Assembly (NCBI GenBank): GCA_003252105.1
Contig: QKDL01000096.1
Span: forward strand, 1-50,240
DNA: 50,240 nucleotides
DNA from: Arcobacter sp.
Lineage (GTDB): Bacteria > Campylobacterota > Campylobacteria > Campylobacterales > Arcobacteraceae
Reading direction: 5' to 3'
In this document: in pieces, positions 17,474 to 26,230 of the stretch
How the letters are laid out: each line of letters opens with the position of its first letter
Numbering within the stretch: the stretch's first letter is position 1
Notes under the pieces: generated by a model
The model's database searches: none
What the model was told of the DNA's origin: nothing
The model's input: the letters and a program-made list of their open reading frames with translations, nothing else
Translations under genes and position numbers: made by a program

Positions 17474-18391
17474 ATGGATTTTTTTATTTTTATAATCTCT
17501 ATGGCAGCACTAATCTATGGAGCAGATTTCATTATCCAACAAAGTGAAAAAATAGCTTTACACTATAATATTTCCCACTTTGTTATTGGTGCAACACTTG
17601 TTGCAGTTGGAACATCTTTACCAGAAATGGCTGTATCAATGTCAGCTTCATTAAAAGGAAGTGGAGATATAGCTGTTGCAAATGTAATAGGAAGTACAAT
17701 TTTCAATATCTCTTTAGTTCTTGGAACAGTATTTTTAATAGCAAAAAAGATTGCCCCAGATAGAGATCTGTTTGCAATAGATTCGGCATGGTCACTTTTT
17801 CCTATTTTAGTATTTATTCTTATGTCAATAGATGGAAAATTGAACTTTGTTGATGGAGTATTATTCTTATTTTTGATGTTTGGATATTTAATCTTTCTTA
17901 TTGGTTCAAACCAAGTTGAAGAGATTGATGAAGAGTTAGCAAAAGAGAAATTTAATTGGCCAAAAAGTTTAATACTTTTAGTTGTAGGTTTTCTATTTGT
18001 AGTTGTTGGAGCTAACTTTGCAATTGATAGTGCAGGAAATATTGCTAGAACTTTTGGTGTTAGTGAATGGATTATTGGTCTATTTTTGGTTGCTTTTGGT
18101 ACTTCATTGCCAGAGTTAACAATCTCAATAAAATCAGCACTAAACAATAATGCTGATTTAGCTATAGGAAATATTATTGGTTCAAATGTTGCAAACTTTA
18201 CAATGGTTTTAGGATTAAGTTCAATTTTAAATCCACTTAATGTGAATTTAAATGCAAACTTTTTTGATATAGCTGCAGCATTTATTGTTTCTTTAATGTT
18301 AGTATTTATTACTGCAAATAAACTTTATAATAAAAGTGCTGGAATTGTATTGATGGTAGTTTTAGCATTAGTTATTCAAAATAGCCTATAA
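17474..18391 (+). CDS. CaCA-family Na+/Ca2+ antiporter (YrbG-like)
   Basis: The inner-membrane cation exchanger has 305 residues and about ten helices. The two inverted alpha-repeats are plain: GTSLPEMAVS with GSTIFNIS in the N-half and GTSLPELTIS with GSNVANFT in the C-half, separated by an acidic loop (EEIDEELAKEK). This is the YrbG/CaX-like branch; the ion specificity (calcium or another cation) is not visible. It is cotranscribed with ybeY and ends at a strong bidirectional terminator. Confidence 0.93.
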   Translation: MDFFIFIISMAALIYGADFIIQQSEKIALHYNISHFVIGATLVAVGTSLPEMAVSMSASLKGSGDIAVANVIGSTIFNISLVLGTVFLIAKKIAPDRDLFAIDSAWSLFPILVFILMSIDGKLNFVDGVLFLFLMFGYLIFLIGSNQVEEIDEELAKEKFNWPKSLILLVVGFLFVVVGANFAIDSAGNIARTFGVSEWIIGLFLVAFGTSLPELTISIKSALNNNADLAIGNIIGSNVANFTMVLGLSSILNPLNVNLNANFFDIAAAFIVSLMLVFITANKLYNKSAGIVLMVVLALVIQNSL

Positions 18392-18405
18392 AAGGCTATT
18401 TTGAA
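18375..18405. terminator. Bidirectional terminator
   Basis: Perfect 13-base arms TTCAAAATAGCCT (18375-18387) and AGGCTATTTTGAA (18393-18405) with a five-base loop lie exactly between the convergent antiporter and Fur-family genes. Confidence 0.85.
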
Positions 18406-18804
18406 CTATTTTTGACAATGTGAACAGATTCCTGAGAATACTACTTCAACATTTTCAATTTTGAAATTTGAATTTAACGAACTTTGTAATACTGAAGTAT
18501 CTAAATCAATATCTTCAATCATTCCGCATGATTTACAAACTAAATGTGAGTGGTCCTCTTTTATTAATTCATAAACTGATTTTGCTTCTGGTATTTTTAC
18601 CTCTTTTAAAAAAACTTTTTCTAACATAGCATTTACATTTTTATAAATCGTTGCCAATGAAATAGAAGGAAATTTTTTTAATAAATTCTTATAAAGCTCA
18701 TCAATATTCATATGTCCATTACTGTATAACTCTTCAACAATTGCTACTCTTTGTGGAGTAACTTTTAAGTCATACTCTTTTAATAGAATTGAGCTATTAA
18801 TCAT
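18406..18804 (-). CDS. perR: Fur-family repressor, probably PerR-like
   Basis: This metal-dependent repressor has 132 residues. A winged-helix N-domain (1-80, with TPQRVAIVEEL) is followed by a dimerisation domain carrying HLVCKSCGMIEDID and the terminal CSHCQK, the two CxxC structural zinc sites. Fur and PerR cannot be separated with certainty by sequence. I favour PerR because the gene is divergent from two peroxide-scavenging rubrerythrins. An inverted repeat at 18819-18838 lies in its own promoter and suggests autoregulation. Confidence 0.85.
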   Translation of the reverse strand: MINSSILLKEYDLKVTPQRVAIVEELYSNGHMNIDELYKNLLKKFPSISLATIYKNVNAMLEKVFLKEVKIPEAKSVYELIKEDHSHLVCKSCGMIEDIDLDTSVLQSSLNSNFKIENVEVVFSGICSHCQK

Positions 18805-18818
18805 TTTACCTTCCTTTC

Positions 18819-18838
18819 CTACAAATTTATAATTGTAG
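18819..18838. promoter_or_regulatory. Autoregulatory operator candidate of the Fur-family gene
   Basis: CTACAA (18819-18824) and TTGTAG (18833-18838) are perfect inverted arms around an all-AT 8-base centre, 14 bases upstream of the repressor start codon. Confidence 0.45.
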
Positions 18839-18898
18839 AATATAACATCGTAATAATATGTAAATATACCATAGTTTTTATTTATTTATCTCTATTAG

Positions 18899-18921
18899 TA
18901 AAGGAAAATAATTTTCCTTTA
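18899..18921. promoter_or_regulatory. Distal operator candidate, rubrerythrin promoter
   Basis: An almost perfect palindrome with 10-base arms AAAGGAAAAT / ATTTTCCTTT around a single central A (18900-18920), extended by a flanking T/A pair. The odd-centred, AT-rich form suits a Fur/PerR-family dimer site. Its centre is 45 bases from that of the second copy. Confidence 0.55.
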
Positions 18922-18946
18922 AGGTTTTTTCTTATAAACTTTTCAA

Positions 18947-18963
18947 AGGAAAAAAATTTTCCT
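18947..18963. promoter_or_regulatory. Proximal operator candidate, rubrerythrin promoter
   Basis: AGGAAAA (18947-18953) and TTTTCCT (18957-18963) are inverted around AAA, repeating the sequence of the distal site. It abuts a possible -10 box TATGAT (18963-18968), so a bound repressor would block RNA polymerase. Confidence 0.55.
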
Positions 18964-18991
18964 ATGATAAATTATATTAAGGAATTAACTA

Positions 18992-19654
18992 ATGAAACAA
19001 TATGAAACTTATAAATGCAATAAATGTGGATGTGAAGTAGAAGTACAAAAAACTTCTCAAAGTGCAACTCTTTCTTGTTGTGGAGAACCAATGGAAATGG
19101 TAACTGAAAACTTAACTGCTGTAAATTTAATGAAAGCATTTGCAGGTGAATCACAAGCTAGAAATAAATATGAATTTTTTGCTCAAATGGCACAAGAAGA
19201 AGGTTATCATAGAATTGCAAGATTTTTCCAAGAAGCAGCTGATAATGAAAAATATCATGCAATGGCTGAGTTTAAAGCATACAATAAATTAGTAAATGAT
19301 ATAGAGCTAGACTCAACTGTAAAAAATCTTCAATATGCAGCTGATGGAGAAAAATATGAGCATGAAGAGATGTATCCAAATTTTGAAGAGATTGCAAAAG
19401 AGGAAGGATTAAAAGAGATTGCTAGATTGTTTAAAGCTATTGGTAAAGTTGAAGTTGAACATGAAAAAGAGTATTTAGAATTAAAACAAGCACTAATAGA
19501 TGAAGGTTTTTTTGACTCAGAAGAGGAAGAAGAGTGGGTATGTGAGGTTTGTGGTCATGTACATAGAGGTAAAAAAGCCCCAAAAGCATGTCCATTGTGC
19601 AAAGTTGAAAAAGAGTATTTCAAAAAAAGAAGCAAAGATATAACAATAGGTTAA
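18992..19654 (+). CDS. rrc: Desulforubrerythrin (Rrc-type), copy 1
   Basis: The cytoplasmic non-haem iron peroxidase has 220 residues. An N-terminal desulforedoxin-like site (C9, C12, C29, C30) is followed by a four-helix rubrerythrin di-iron domain (FAGESQARNKYE; second half with EVEHEKEY) and a C-terminal rubredoxin (CEVCGH...CPLC, about 183-205). This three-part layout matches Campylobacter jejuni Rrc, which reduces hydrogen peroxide. The ribosome site AAGGAA is good. The promoter carries two palindromes, likely PerR-controlled. A paralogue follows after 52 bases. Confidence 0.93.
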   Translation: MKQYETYKCNKCGCEVEVQKTSQSATLSCCGEPMEMVTENLTAVNLMKAFAGESQARNKYEFFAQMAQEEGYHRIARFFQEAADNEKYHAMAEFKAYNKLVNDIELDSTVKNLQYAADGEKYEHEEMYPNFEEIAKEEGLKEIARLFKAIGKVEVEHEKEYLELKQALIDEGFFDSEEEEEWVCEVCGHVHRGKKAPKACPLCKVEKEYFKKRSKDITIG

Positions 19655-19706
19655 ATTTAATATAGATACAATAAATAACAAGTAAATTGATTTATAGGAG
19701 AAGAAA

Positions 19707-20360
19707 ATGAAACAATATCAATCGTACAAATGTAATAAATGTGGAAATGTTGTAGAAGTACAAAATGTAGGTGGTGGAGAGCTACACTGCTGTGGTGAAG
19801 CAATGGAGATGATTACTGAAAATCTTACTGCTGTAAATTTGATGAAAGCATTTGCTGGTGAATCAATGGCTAGAAACAAATATGAATATTATGCAAAAGT
19901 TGCTCAAAAAGAAGGTTATAGAGATATAGCTGAACATTTTCAAAGAGCAGCTAACAATGAAAAAAAACATGCAAATTTAGAGCTTAGAGCTTATAATGAG
20001 ATGATTAAAGGTAAAAAATTAGGTAATACTGTTGAAAACCTAAAAGATGCTATTGCAGGTGAAAGTTATGAAAATACTACAATGTATCCAGATTTCTCTT
20101 TAATTGCAAAAGAGGAAGGAAAAGATCAAATCTCTAAAATGTTAGCTTTAATTGGAAAAATTGAAGTTGAACATGAAAATATGTATAAAATGCTTTTAGA
20201 AAGACTTGAGTCTGGTAAAGAGTTTGAGAGCGATGATGATGAAGAGGAATGGATTTGTGAAGTGTGTGGACATGTTCATAGAGGTAAAAAAGCTCTAAAA
20301 ATGTGCCCTGTTTGTAAACACCCACAAGAGTATCAATCAAGACTTAATAGCAAAAAATAG
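19707..20360 (+). CDS. Desulforubrerythrin, copy 2
   Basis: This tandem paralogue of the previous gene has 217 residues and, by eye, more than half its positions identical. All iron ligands are kept: desulforedoxin cysteines C9, C12, C28 and C29, the di-iron domain with FAGESMARNKYE and KIEVEHENMY, and rubredoxin CEVCGH...CPVC. The main differences are a shorter N-terminal site spacing and a changed C-terminal tail. It has its own AGGAG site but probably shares the upstream promoter. It ends at the 20366-20390 hairpin. Confidence 0.93.
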   Translation: MKQYQSYKCNKCGNVVEVQNVGGGELHCCGEAMEMITENLTAVNLMKAFAGESMARNKYEYYAKVAQKEGYRDIAEHFQRAANNEKKHANLELRAYNEMIKGKKLGNTVENLKDAIAGESYENTTMYPDFSLIAKEEGKDQISKMLALIGKIEVEHENMYKMLLERLESGKEFESDDDEEEWICEVCGHVHRGKKALKMCPVCKHPQEYQSRLNSKK

Positions 20361-20365
20361 TATCA

Positions 20366-20390
20366 TAAGAGTAGATTTTATCTACTCTTA
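20366..20390 (+). terminator. Terminator after the rubrerythrin pair
   Basis: TAAGAGTAGA (20366-20375) and TCTACTCTTA (20381-20390) form a perfect 10-bp stem with a TTTTA loop. Confidence 0.8.
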
Positions 20391-20426
20391 GATAAAATAC
20401 CAAATTATTTTACAGTAGGAAAAAGT

Positions 20427-21980
20427 TTGGTAAGACTGTTTTTATTTCTTTTATTAACCCTAAATCTATATGCACAAACCTTTACTGTCACATCTTACAA
20501 TGTAGAAAATCTATTTGATTTAAATTATGATGGTACAGAATATAGTGAATATATCCCAAATACAAAATCACTTTGGAATCAAAAAAATTTTAATAAAAAA
20601 TTTGAAAATCTTATTCGAGTTTTAAAAGATATAGATTCAGATATCTACGCTTTACAAGAGATTGAAAATGAAAATTTAATAAAAAAGATAAAAAAAGAGT
20701 TACCCCAATATAAGTATCACTCTTTTTACAAATATAAAAATTCTAGTGTAGGTTTGGCTATTTTAAGTAAAATAGAAATCAAATCAAGTCAAAAAATAGA
20801 TGTTAAATTTACAAACAAAATATTTAGACCCATTCAAGAAGTAACTTTTAATATAAACAATAATGAGTTCAAAATTTTCAATAACCATTGGCCTTCAAAA
20901 CGTTCAAGTGAGAGTTATAGAGTAAAATATGCAAAAATACTTTTTGATAGAGTAAGTTTACTTCCTAAAGATTATGATTATATACTTGTAGGTGATTTTA
21001 ATTCAAACTATGATGAATTTAAAACAATAAAGTTTGATGATAAACTAAATGATTCATACTCTATAACAGGGATAAATCAAGTTTTAAATACAACAATAAA
21101 CAAAGAGTTTGTAAGTGCTACAACTTTAGAAACATATAAAAAAAGAGTACACTATAATACTTGGCTTGATTTAGACTATGATGAAAGATTTTCAACAATT
21201 TACAAAGGAAAGAATAATACTCCTGACAATATTATTATCTGCCCTGCACTATTTGACAATAAAAAAATATCATATGTTTTTAAAAGCTTTAATGTTTTTA
21301 AACCAAACTATTTATATAACAATAAAAATATATTTAGATGGAGTATAAAAAATGGTATCCATAAAACAAGTGGATACTCTGATCACCTACCTATTATTGC
21401 TAAGTTTTCAACCGACAATTTATATAAAAATATTTTAAAAGATATAAAAGAAGAGTCACTAAATAATATTTCACAACTTTATTTATTTGAAAATCTACCA
21501 AATAAAACCCTAATTAAAGATGCAATTGTAATCTATAAAAATGGAAGCAATGCAATATTAAAACAAAAAAACGATAGAGCAATATACTTTTATAACAATG
21601 CAAATAAGTTATCACTTGGTTATTCTTATGATATCTTGATTACCAAAACAAAAGATTATTTTGGCCTAAAAGAGGTATCAGATTTTGATATAGAAAAAGA
21701 AAATGGAAAAATAAACGATTATGAAAAACTTTTTATTGATGGAAATACTGTAAATCTTTTTGATTTAAAATACCAAAATGAAATAATAACAAATCTTTAT
21801 GGTACTTATAAAAAAAGCTATTTTTATTTTAATAATAAAAAAATAAAAATATATTTCAAAAAAGGTTTAAGCATTCCAAAAGATGGAGATATTATACAGA
21901 TAAAAAAAGCGCAACTTGGGTATTATAAATCACAAGTTCAACTAATAATTCATAATAAAAGTGATATAGATGTTAATTAA
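20427..21980 (+). CDS. Exported endonuclease/exonuclease/phosphatase-family protein
   Basis: The 517-residue protein has a signal peptide (about 1-16, LYAQ). The EEP domain spans about 18-330 and shows SYNVENLFD, ALQEIENE, NNHWPSKR, VGDFNSN and SGYSDHLPI, so the catalytic N, E, H, D, N, D and H residues are all present. A further C-terminal region of about 180 residues is rich in beta-type sequence and may bind substrate. It is probably a periplasmic or secreted DNase or phosphodiesterase. The TTG start follows AGGA at a fitting distance. The end overlaps murJ by 11 bases. Confidence 0.88.
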   Translation: MVRLFLFLLLTLNLYAQTFTVTSYNVENLFDLNYDGTEYSEYIPNTKSLWNQKNFNKKFENLIRVLKDIDSDIYALQEIENENLIKKIKKELPQYKYHSFYKYKNSSVGLAILSKIEIKSSQKIDVKFTNKIFRPIQEVTFNINNNEFKIFNNHWPSKRSSESYRVKYAKILFDRVSLLPKDYDYILVGDFNSNYDEFKTIKFDDKLNDSYSITGINQVLNTTINKEFVSATTLETYKKRVHYNTWLDLDYDERFSTIYKGKNNTPDNIIICPALFDNKKISYVFKSFNVFKPNYLYNNKNIFRWSIKNGIHKTSGYSDHLPIIAKFSTDNLYKNILKDIKEESLNNISQLYLFENLPNKTLIKDAIVIYKNGSNAILKQKNDRAIYFYNNANKLSLGYSYDILITKTKDYFGLKEVSDFDIEKENGKINDYEKLFIDGNTVNLFDLKYQNEIITNLYGTYKKSYFYFNNKKIKIYFKKGLSIPKDGDIIQIKKAQLGYYKSQVQLIIHNKSDIDVN

Positions 21981-23271
21981 ATCAATTTTTACAAATAGCA
22001 GTGGTATCTTAGTTTCAAGAATTTTAGGATTTTTAAGAGATCTACTTACTGCTTCAATTTTAGGTGCAAATATATATTCTGATATCTTTTTTGTTGCCTT
22101 CAAATTACCAAATTTATGTAGAAGAATCTTTGCAGAAGGGGCTTTTACACAAGCTTTTATCCCATCATACGCAAAATCAAAATATAAAATAAGATTTTCA
22201 TCTGTTATCTTTTTACAATTAATAGCTTTTTTAATTGTTTTATCTTTATTTGTAACTTTATTTTCTTCATATATTACAAAAGCTATAGCTTTAGGTTTTG
22301 ATGAGGCTACTATTGAATTAGCTTCACCACTTGTAGCCATAAACTTTTATTATCTACCTTTGATTTTTATAGTAACCTTTATGGCTGCCCTACTTCAATA
22401 TAAACATCATTTTGCAACAACTGCTTATGCAACCTCTTTACTCAATCTAGCTTTGATTGCAGCACTATTGATTTCAAAAAATATGGATAAATATGAGATA
22501 ACCTTTTATCTATCATATGGAGTATTAATTGGTGGTATCTTACAGGTTATCGTCCATCTAATAGCTATAAAAAAATATAATCTATGCAGAATATTCACTT
22601 TTAAAAAACATAAAAAGAAAGAAGAAAATAGATTTTATAAAAGTTTTTTTGGTGCAACTATGGGAAGTTCAACTGCCCATATTTCTGCATTTTTAGATAC
22701 TTGGTTAGCTTCATTTTTAGTAAGTGGTTCTATCTCATATCTATATTATGCAAATAGAGTTTTCCAACTTCCTTTGGCACTTTTTGCAATAGCAACCTCT
22801 ATTGCACTATTTCCAATGATTGCTAGATCTATTAAAAACAAAGATGAAGAAAGAGCTTTATATCTTATGAAAAAATCATCATTGATTTTATTAGGATTAT
22901 TGGGAGTTGCTACTTTGATTGGAGTTGTATTTAATCAATTTATAATTGAACTATTATTTCAAAGGGGAGCTTTTACTCAAATGGATACACAAAACACGGC
23001 TTTGATTTTAAGCATGTATCTAATAGGCCTGATTCCTTTTGGTTTAGCAAAGATTTTTTCCCTATGGCTTTATGCACATGAAAAACAATTTGTTGCAGCT
23101 AAAATCTCAATGAAAGCTTTGGGTGCAAATATTATTTTTTCTTTAGCTTTAATCATTCCATATGAGGCTGCTGGTTTAGCTTTTGCAAGTACACTAAGTG
23201 GTTTTATACTTTTTTACCTAACAATCAAAGAGTTTGGATTCGAAAACTTCAAAACTATGTATTTTAAATAG
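21970..23271 (+). CDS. murJ: Lipid II flippase MurJ
   Basis: This MOP-superfamily flippase moves lipid II across the inner membrane for peptidoglycan synthesis. The 433 residues contain about 12-13 hydrophobic helices. The N-terminal family pattern SRILGFLRDLLTASILGA, FKLPNLCRRIFAEGAFTQAF and the central GSSTAHIS and FQLPLALFAIATSIALFP are all clear. It is shorter than the usual 14-helix proteins, mainly at the C-terminus. It starts inside the nuclease gene, implying translational coupling. Confidence 0.95.
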   Translation: MLIKSIFTNSSGILVSRILGFLRDLLTASILGANIYSDIFFVAFKLPNLCRRIFAEGAFTQAFIPSYAKSKYKIRFSSVIFLQLIAFLIVLSLFVTLFSSYITKAIALGFDEATIELASPLVAINFYYLPLIFIVTFMAALLQYKHHFATTAYATSLLNLALIAALLISKNMDKYEITFYLSYGVLIGGILQVIVHLIAIKKYNLCRIFTFKKHKKKEENRFYKSFFGATMGSSTAHISAFLDTWLASFLVSGSISYLYYANRVFQLPLALFAIATSIALFPMIARSIKNKDEERALYLMKKSSLILLGLLGVATLIGVVFNQFIIELLFQRGAFTQMDTQNTALILSMYLIGLIPFGLAKIFSLWLYAHEKQFVAAKISMKALGANIIFSLALIIPYEAAGLAFASTLSGFILFYLTIKEFGFENFKTMYFK

Positions 23272-23309
23272 TTTACGATATAATATTATCTTTTTTGAGA
23301 TGGAGATAA

Positions 23310-25019
23310 ATGAGAGAATTTTATAAACACTATATACCCTATTTAAAAAATTATAGACTAAAATTTTTTTATGCAGTTATAGGTATGTTCCTAGTTGCCT
23401 TTGGAACTGCTGGAACTGTATATATAATTGAACCCCTTTTAGATGAAGTATTTATAGAAAAAAATGTACAAATGCTTTATATGATGCCTATAATTGTTAT
23501 AGCAATTTACACTGCAAAAGGTATAGGTGGTTATATTCAAAAATATTATGTTTCTTATATTGGTCAAGATATAGTAAGAATTATTAGAGACAAACTACTA
23601 AATCATATACTAAACTTAGATATGGCATTTTTCCAAAAAAAACATGGTGGGGAGTTAATATCTAGAATTACAAATGATATTAATAGAATCCAAGCTGCCG
23701 TTTCAAACTATGTAGCAGATATAATAAGAGAAACTTTAACTATAGTAGGACTTGTTGCAGTTGCCATATGGCAAAGTCCTGAACTATCATTTTATGGCTT
23801 AGTTGTTTTACCTTTGGCACTTATTCCTTTATCAAAATTAGCTAAAAAGATGAAAAAATTATCTTTTAAATCACAAGAATCAATATCAGATATCACTTCA
23901 CATCTTACAGAAACTTTTAACAATATTGAGCTAATAAAAGCAAATTCAACGAATGATATTGAAATAGATAGTTTCAAAAAACACAATAAAAACTTTTTTA
24001 ATGTAAATATAAAAGCAGTAAAAACAAACGCTTTAGTTTCTCCTATTATGGAAATAATTGGTTCTATAGGTTTTGCAGTTGTTATCATAGTTGGTGGAAA
24101 ACAAGTAATTGACGGACAACTTACAACGGGGTCTTTTATCTCATTTATAAGTGCTTTATTTTCATTATACACTCCTATAAAAAGATTATCATCTCTTTTT
24201 AATCAGTTTCAAGATGCAGTTGCAGCAGATATAAGAATCAAACAAATTTTTAGTGTAGAATCAACTATACCTACTGGAAACACCTTATTTCCTGAAAAAA
24301 TTGAAGAGATTTCATTAAAAAATATTGAACTAAGATATGATGATTTACTTGCATTAGATGATATCTCTTTTGAGGTAAAAAGGGGTGAAAAATTTGCGCT
24401 AGTTGGAGATAGTGGTGGTGGAAAATCATCTGTAATTAATCTACTTGTAAGATTTTATGAAACCTCAAAAGGTGAAATTTTATTTAATAATACAGAGATA
24501 AAAGATTTAAATATAAAATCTTTGAGAGATAATATCTCTGTAGTTACCCAAAGAGTTTATATTTTTAATGATACCGTTGCAGCAAATGTTGCTTATGGCT
24601 ATGAAATTGATGAACAAAAAGTTATAGAGGCTTTAAAACAAGCCCATGCTTATGATTTTATATCAAAAATGGAAAATGGTATACATACACAGCTTGATGA
24701 AGCTGGAACAAATTTGAGTGGAGGACAAAGACAAAGAATAGCAATAGCTAGGGCTTTATATAAAAATCCTCAAATACTTATTTTAGATGAGGCTACTTCT
24801 GCACTTGATAATGAAAGTGAATCTATTATTTCAGAAGTTATTGATGATATTGGAAAAGATAGAATTACTTTTGTTATTGCCCATAGATTAAGCACTATTA
24901 AAAATGCAGACAACATTGCAGTATTTAAAAAAGGTAAAATTGTTTGTGTAGATAGTGAAGAGAATTTACTACAAAATTGTAGTGAATATCAGCGTTTATA
25001 TAACCTTGCAAATATCTAA
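23310..25019 (+). CDS. MsbA-like ABC exporter (fused TMD-NBD)
   Basis: The half-transporter has 569 residues: six helices (about 1-300), then an ATPase domain with Walker A GDSGGGKSS, signature LSGGQRQR, Walker B ILILDEAT and H-loop IAHRLST. It is likely homodimeric. Lipid A-core export (MsbA) is the best guess from its place beside murJ and from its sequence type, but peptide or drug export cannot be excluded. TATAAT at 23279-23284 offers its own promoter. Confidence 0.9.
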   Translation: MREFYKHYIPYLKNYRLKFFYAVIGMFLVAFGTAGTVYIIEPLLDEVFIEKNVQMLYMMPIIVIAIYTAKGIGGYIQKYYVSYIGQDIVRIIRDKLLNHILNLDMAFFQKKHGGELISRITNDINRIQAAVSNYVADIIRETLTIVGLVAVAIWQSPELSFYGLVVLPLALIPLSKLAKKMKKLSFKSQESISDITSHLTETFNNIELIKANSTNDIEIDSFKKHNKNFFNVNIKAVKTNALVSPIMEIIGSIGFAVVIIVGGKQVIDGQLTTGSFISFISALFSLYTPIKRLSSLFNQFQDAVAADIRIKQIFSVESTIPTGNTLFPEKIEEISLKNIELRYDDLLALDDISFEVKRGEKFALVGDSGGGKSSVINLLVRFYETSKGEILFNNTEIKDLNIKSLRDNISVVTQRVYIFNDTVAANVAYGYEIDEQKVIEALKQAHAYDFISKMENGIHTQLDEAGTNLSGGQRQRIAIARALYKNPQILILDEATSALDNESESIISEVIDDIGKDRITFVIAHRLSTIKNADNIAVFKKGKIVCVDSEENLLQNCSEYQRLYNLANI

Positions 25020-25076
25020 TCAACTTTTTTTTAATACTTTTTAGATAAAATATTAAAATTTTTAAAAAGGATTTAT

Positions 25077-26135
25077 TTGCTAAGTTACAATTTTATCAAA
25101 AAAATATTATTTCTTTTTCAACCTGAGACTGCACATAATATTGCTGAACTAGGATTAAGAGTTTTACCAAACTGTAGATTACTAAATAACTACATGGTTA
25201 ATAAAAACTTTGTTATGAATTCTAAGTTATCTCAAGAGATATTAGGTATAAACTTTATAAACCCAGTAGGATTAGCAGCAGGTTTTGATAAAAATGCAAC
25301 TATGGTAAAAGCGATGCCTGCACTTGGATTTGGTTTTACAGAGATTGGTACTATGACACCAAAAGCTCAAGAAGGAAATCCTAAACCACGAATGTTTAGA
25401 TATCCTGAAAAAAAATCTGTTCAAAATGCTATGGGATTTAACAACGAAGGTTCAACAAAAGTATTAGAAAATATTAAAAAAGTTTACCCTTTTACTATCC
25501 CTATTGGTGCAAATATTGGGAAAAATAAAACAACTCCTGAAGAGTATGCTTTAAATGATTATAAAACATTAATCAGAAAATTTGAAGATACTAGTGATTA
25601 TTTAGTTATAAATATCTCTAGTCCAAATACTCCAAATTTAAGAGATTTACAAAATGAAAAGTTCATAACAGAACTTTTTACAATGGCAAAAGAGTTGACT
25701 TCAAAACCAATATTTCTAAAAATTGCTCCTGATATGGAAGTTGATGTAGCTATAAACCTTTGTAAAACAGCTGTAGATGCAGGAGCGGCTGGAATTATTG
25801 CAACTAATACTACAATTGATTATTCACTTGTGGAAAATTGTCAAGATTTTGGTGGTTTAAGTGGTGCATGTTTGGCAGAAAAATCGTATAATCTATTTAA
25901 AGAGATTGCCAAAGAATTATATGGAAAAACAATTTTAATCTCAGTAGGTGGAATTGCAGATGCCAATGAAGCATATAGAAGATTTAAAGCTGGTGCTTCA
26001 TTGGTTCAAGCCTATTCTGGGATGATTTTTGAAGGTCCTTCAATGGTTAGAAAAATCAACGAAGGTATTTTAGAACTTATGAAAAATGATGGTTTTGATA
26101 ACATATCACAAGTAATTGGTTCAGATTTAAAATAA
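25077..26135 (+). CDS. pyrD: Dihydroorotate dehydrogenase (quinone)
   Basis: This is the class 2, membrane-associated DHODH of pyrimidine synthesis, with FMN and quinone as acceptors. The N-terminal helical extension (about 1-40, with FLFQPETAHNIAE) is the quinone-binding part. The core contains NPVGLAAGFDK, the catalytic-serine loop NISSPNTPNLR, TNTT and SVGGI. At 352 residues the length is normal. The start is TTG with AAGGA upstream; no closer ATG exists. Confidence 0.96.
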   Translation: MLSYNFIKKILFLFQPETAHNIAELGLRVLPNCRLLNNYMVNKNFVMNSKLSQEILGINFINPVGLAAGFDKNATMVKAMPALGFGFTEIGTMTPKAQEGNPKPRMFRYPEKKSVQNAMGFNNEGSTKVLENIKKVYPFTIPIGANIGKNKTTPEEYALNDYKTLIRKFEDTSDYLVINISSPNTPNLRDLQNEKFITELFTMAKELTSKPIFLKIAPDMEVDVAINLCKTAVDAGAAGIIATNTTIDYSLVENCQDFGGLSGACLAEKSYNLFKEIAKELYGKTILISVGGIADANEAYRRFKAGASLVQAYSGMIFEGPSMVRKINEGILELMKNDGFDNISQVIGSDLK

Positions 26136-26182
26136 AAAAGAATAAAAGTATGAATTATAGAAAAAGTATAAATAAAATGAAA

Positions 26183-26210
26183 TTTTTCATTTTTCATTTT
26201 TCATTTTTCA
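26183..26210. repeat. Heptamer tandem repeat (TTTTTCA) x4
   Basis: Four perfect copies of TTTTTCA lie 20 bases upstream of the M16 peptidase start. Seven is not a multiple of three, so a change in copy number would shift any frame read through it or alter promoter spacing. Confidence 0.9.
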
Positions 26211-26230
26211 TTATATTAACGGGAGATTTG

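Noticed and set aside
17563..18147. Open 194-codon minus-strand frame opposite the antiporter
   Set aside because: The antiporter alpha-repeats are clear on the plus strand; the antisense product has no recognisable domain or ribosome site.
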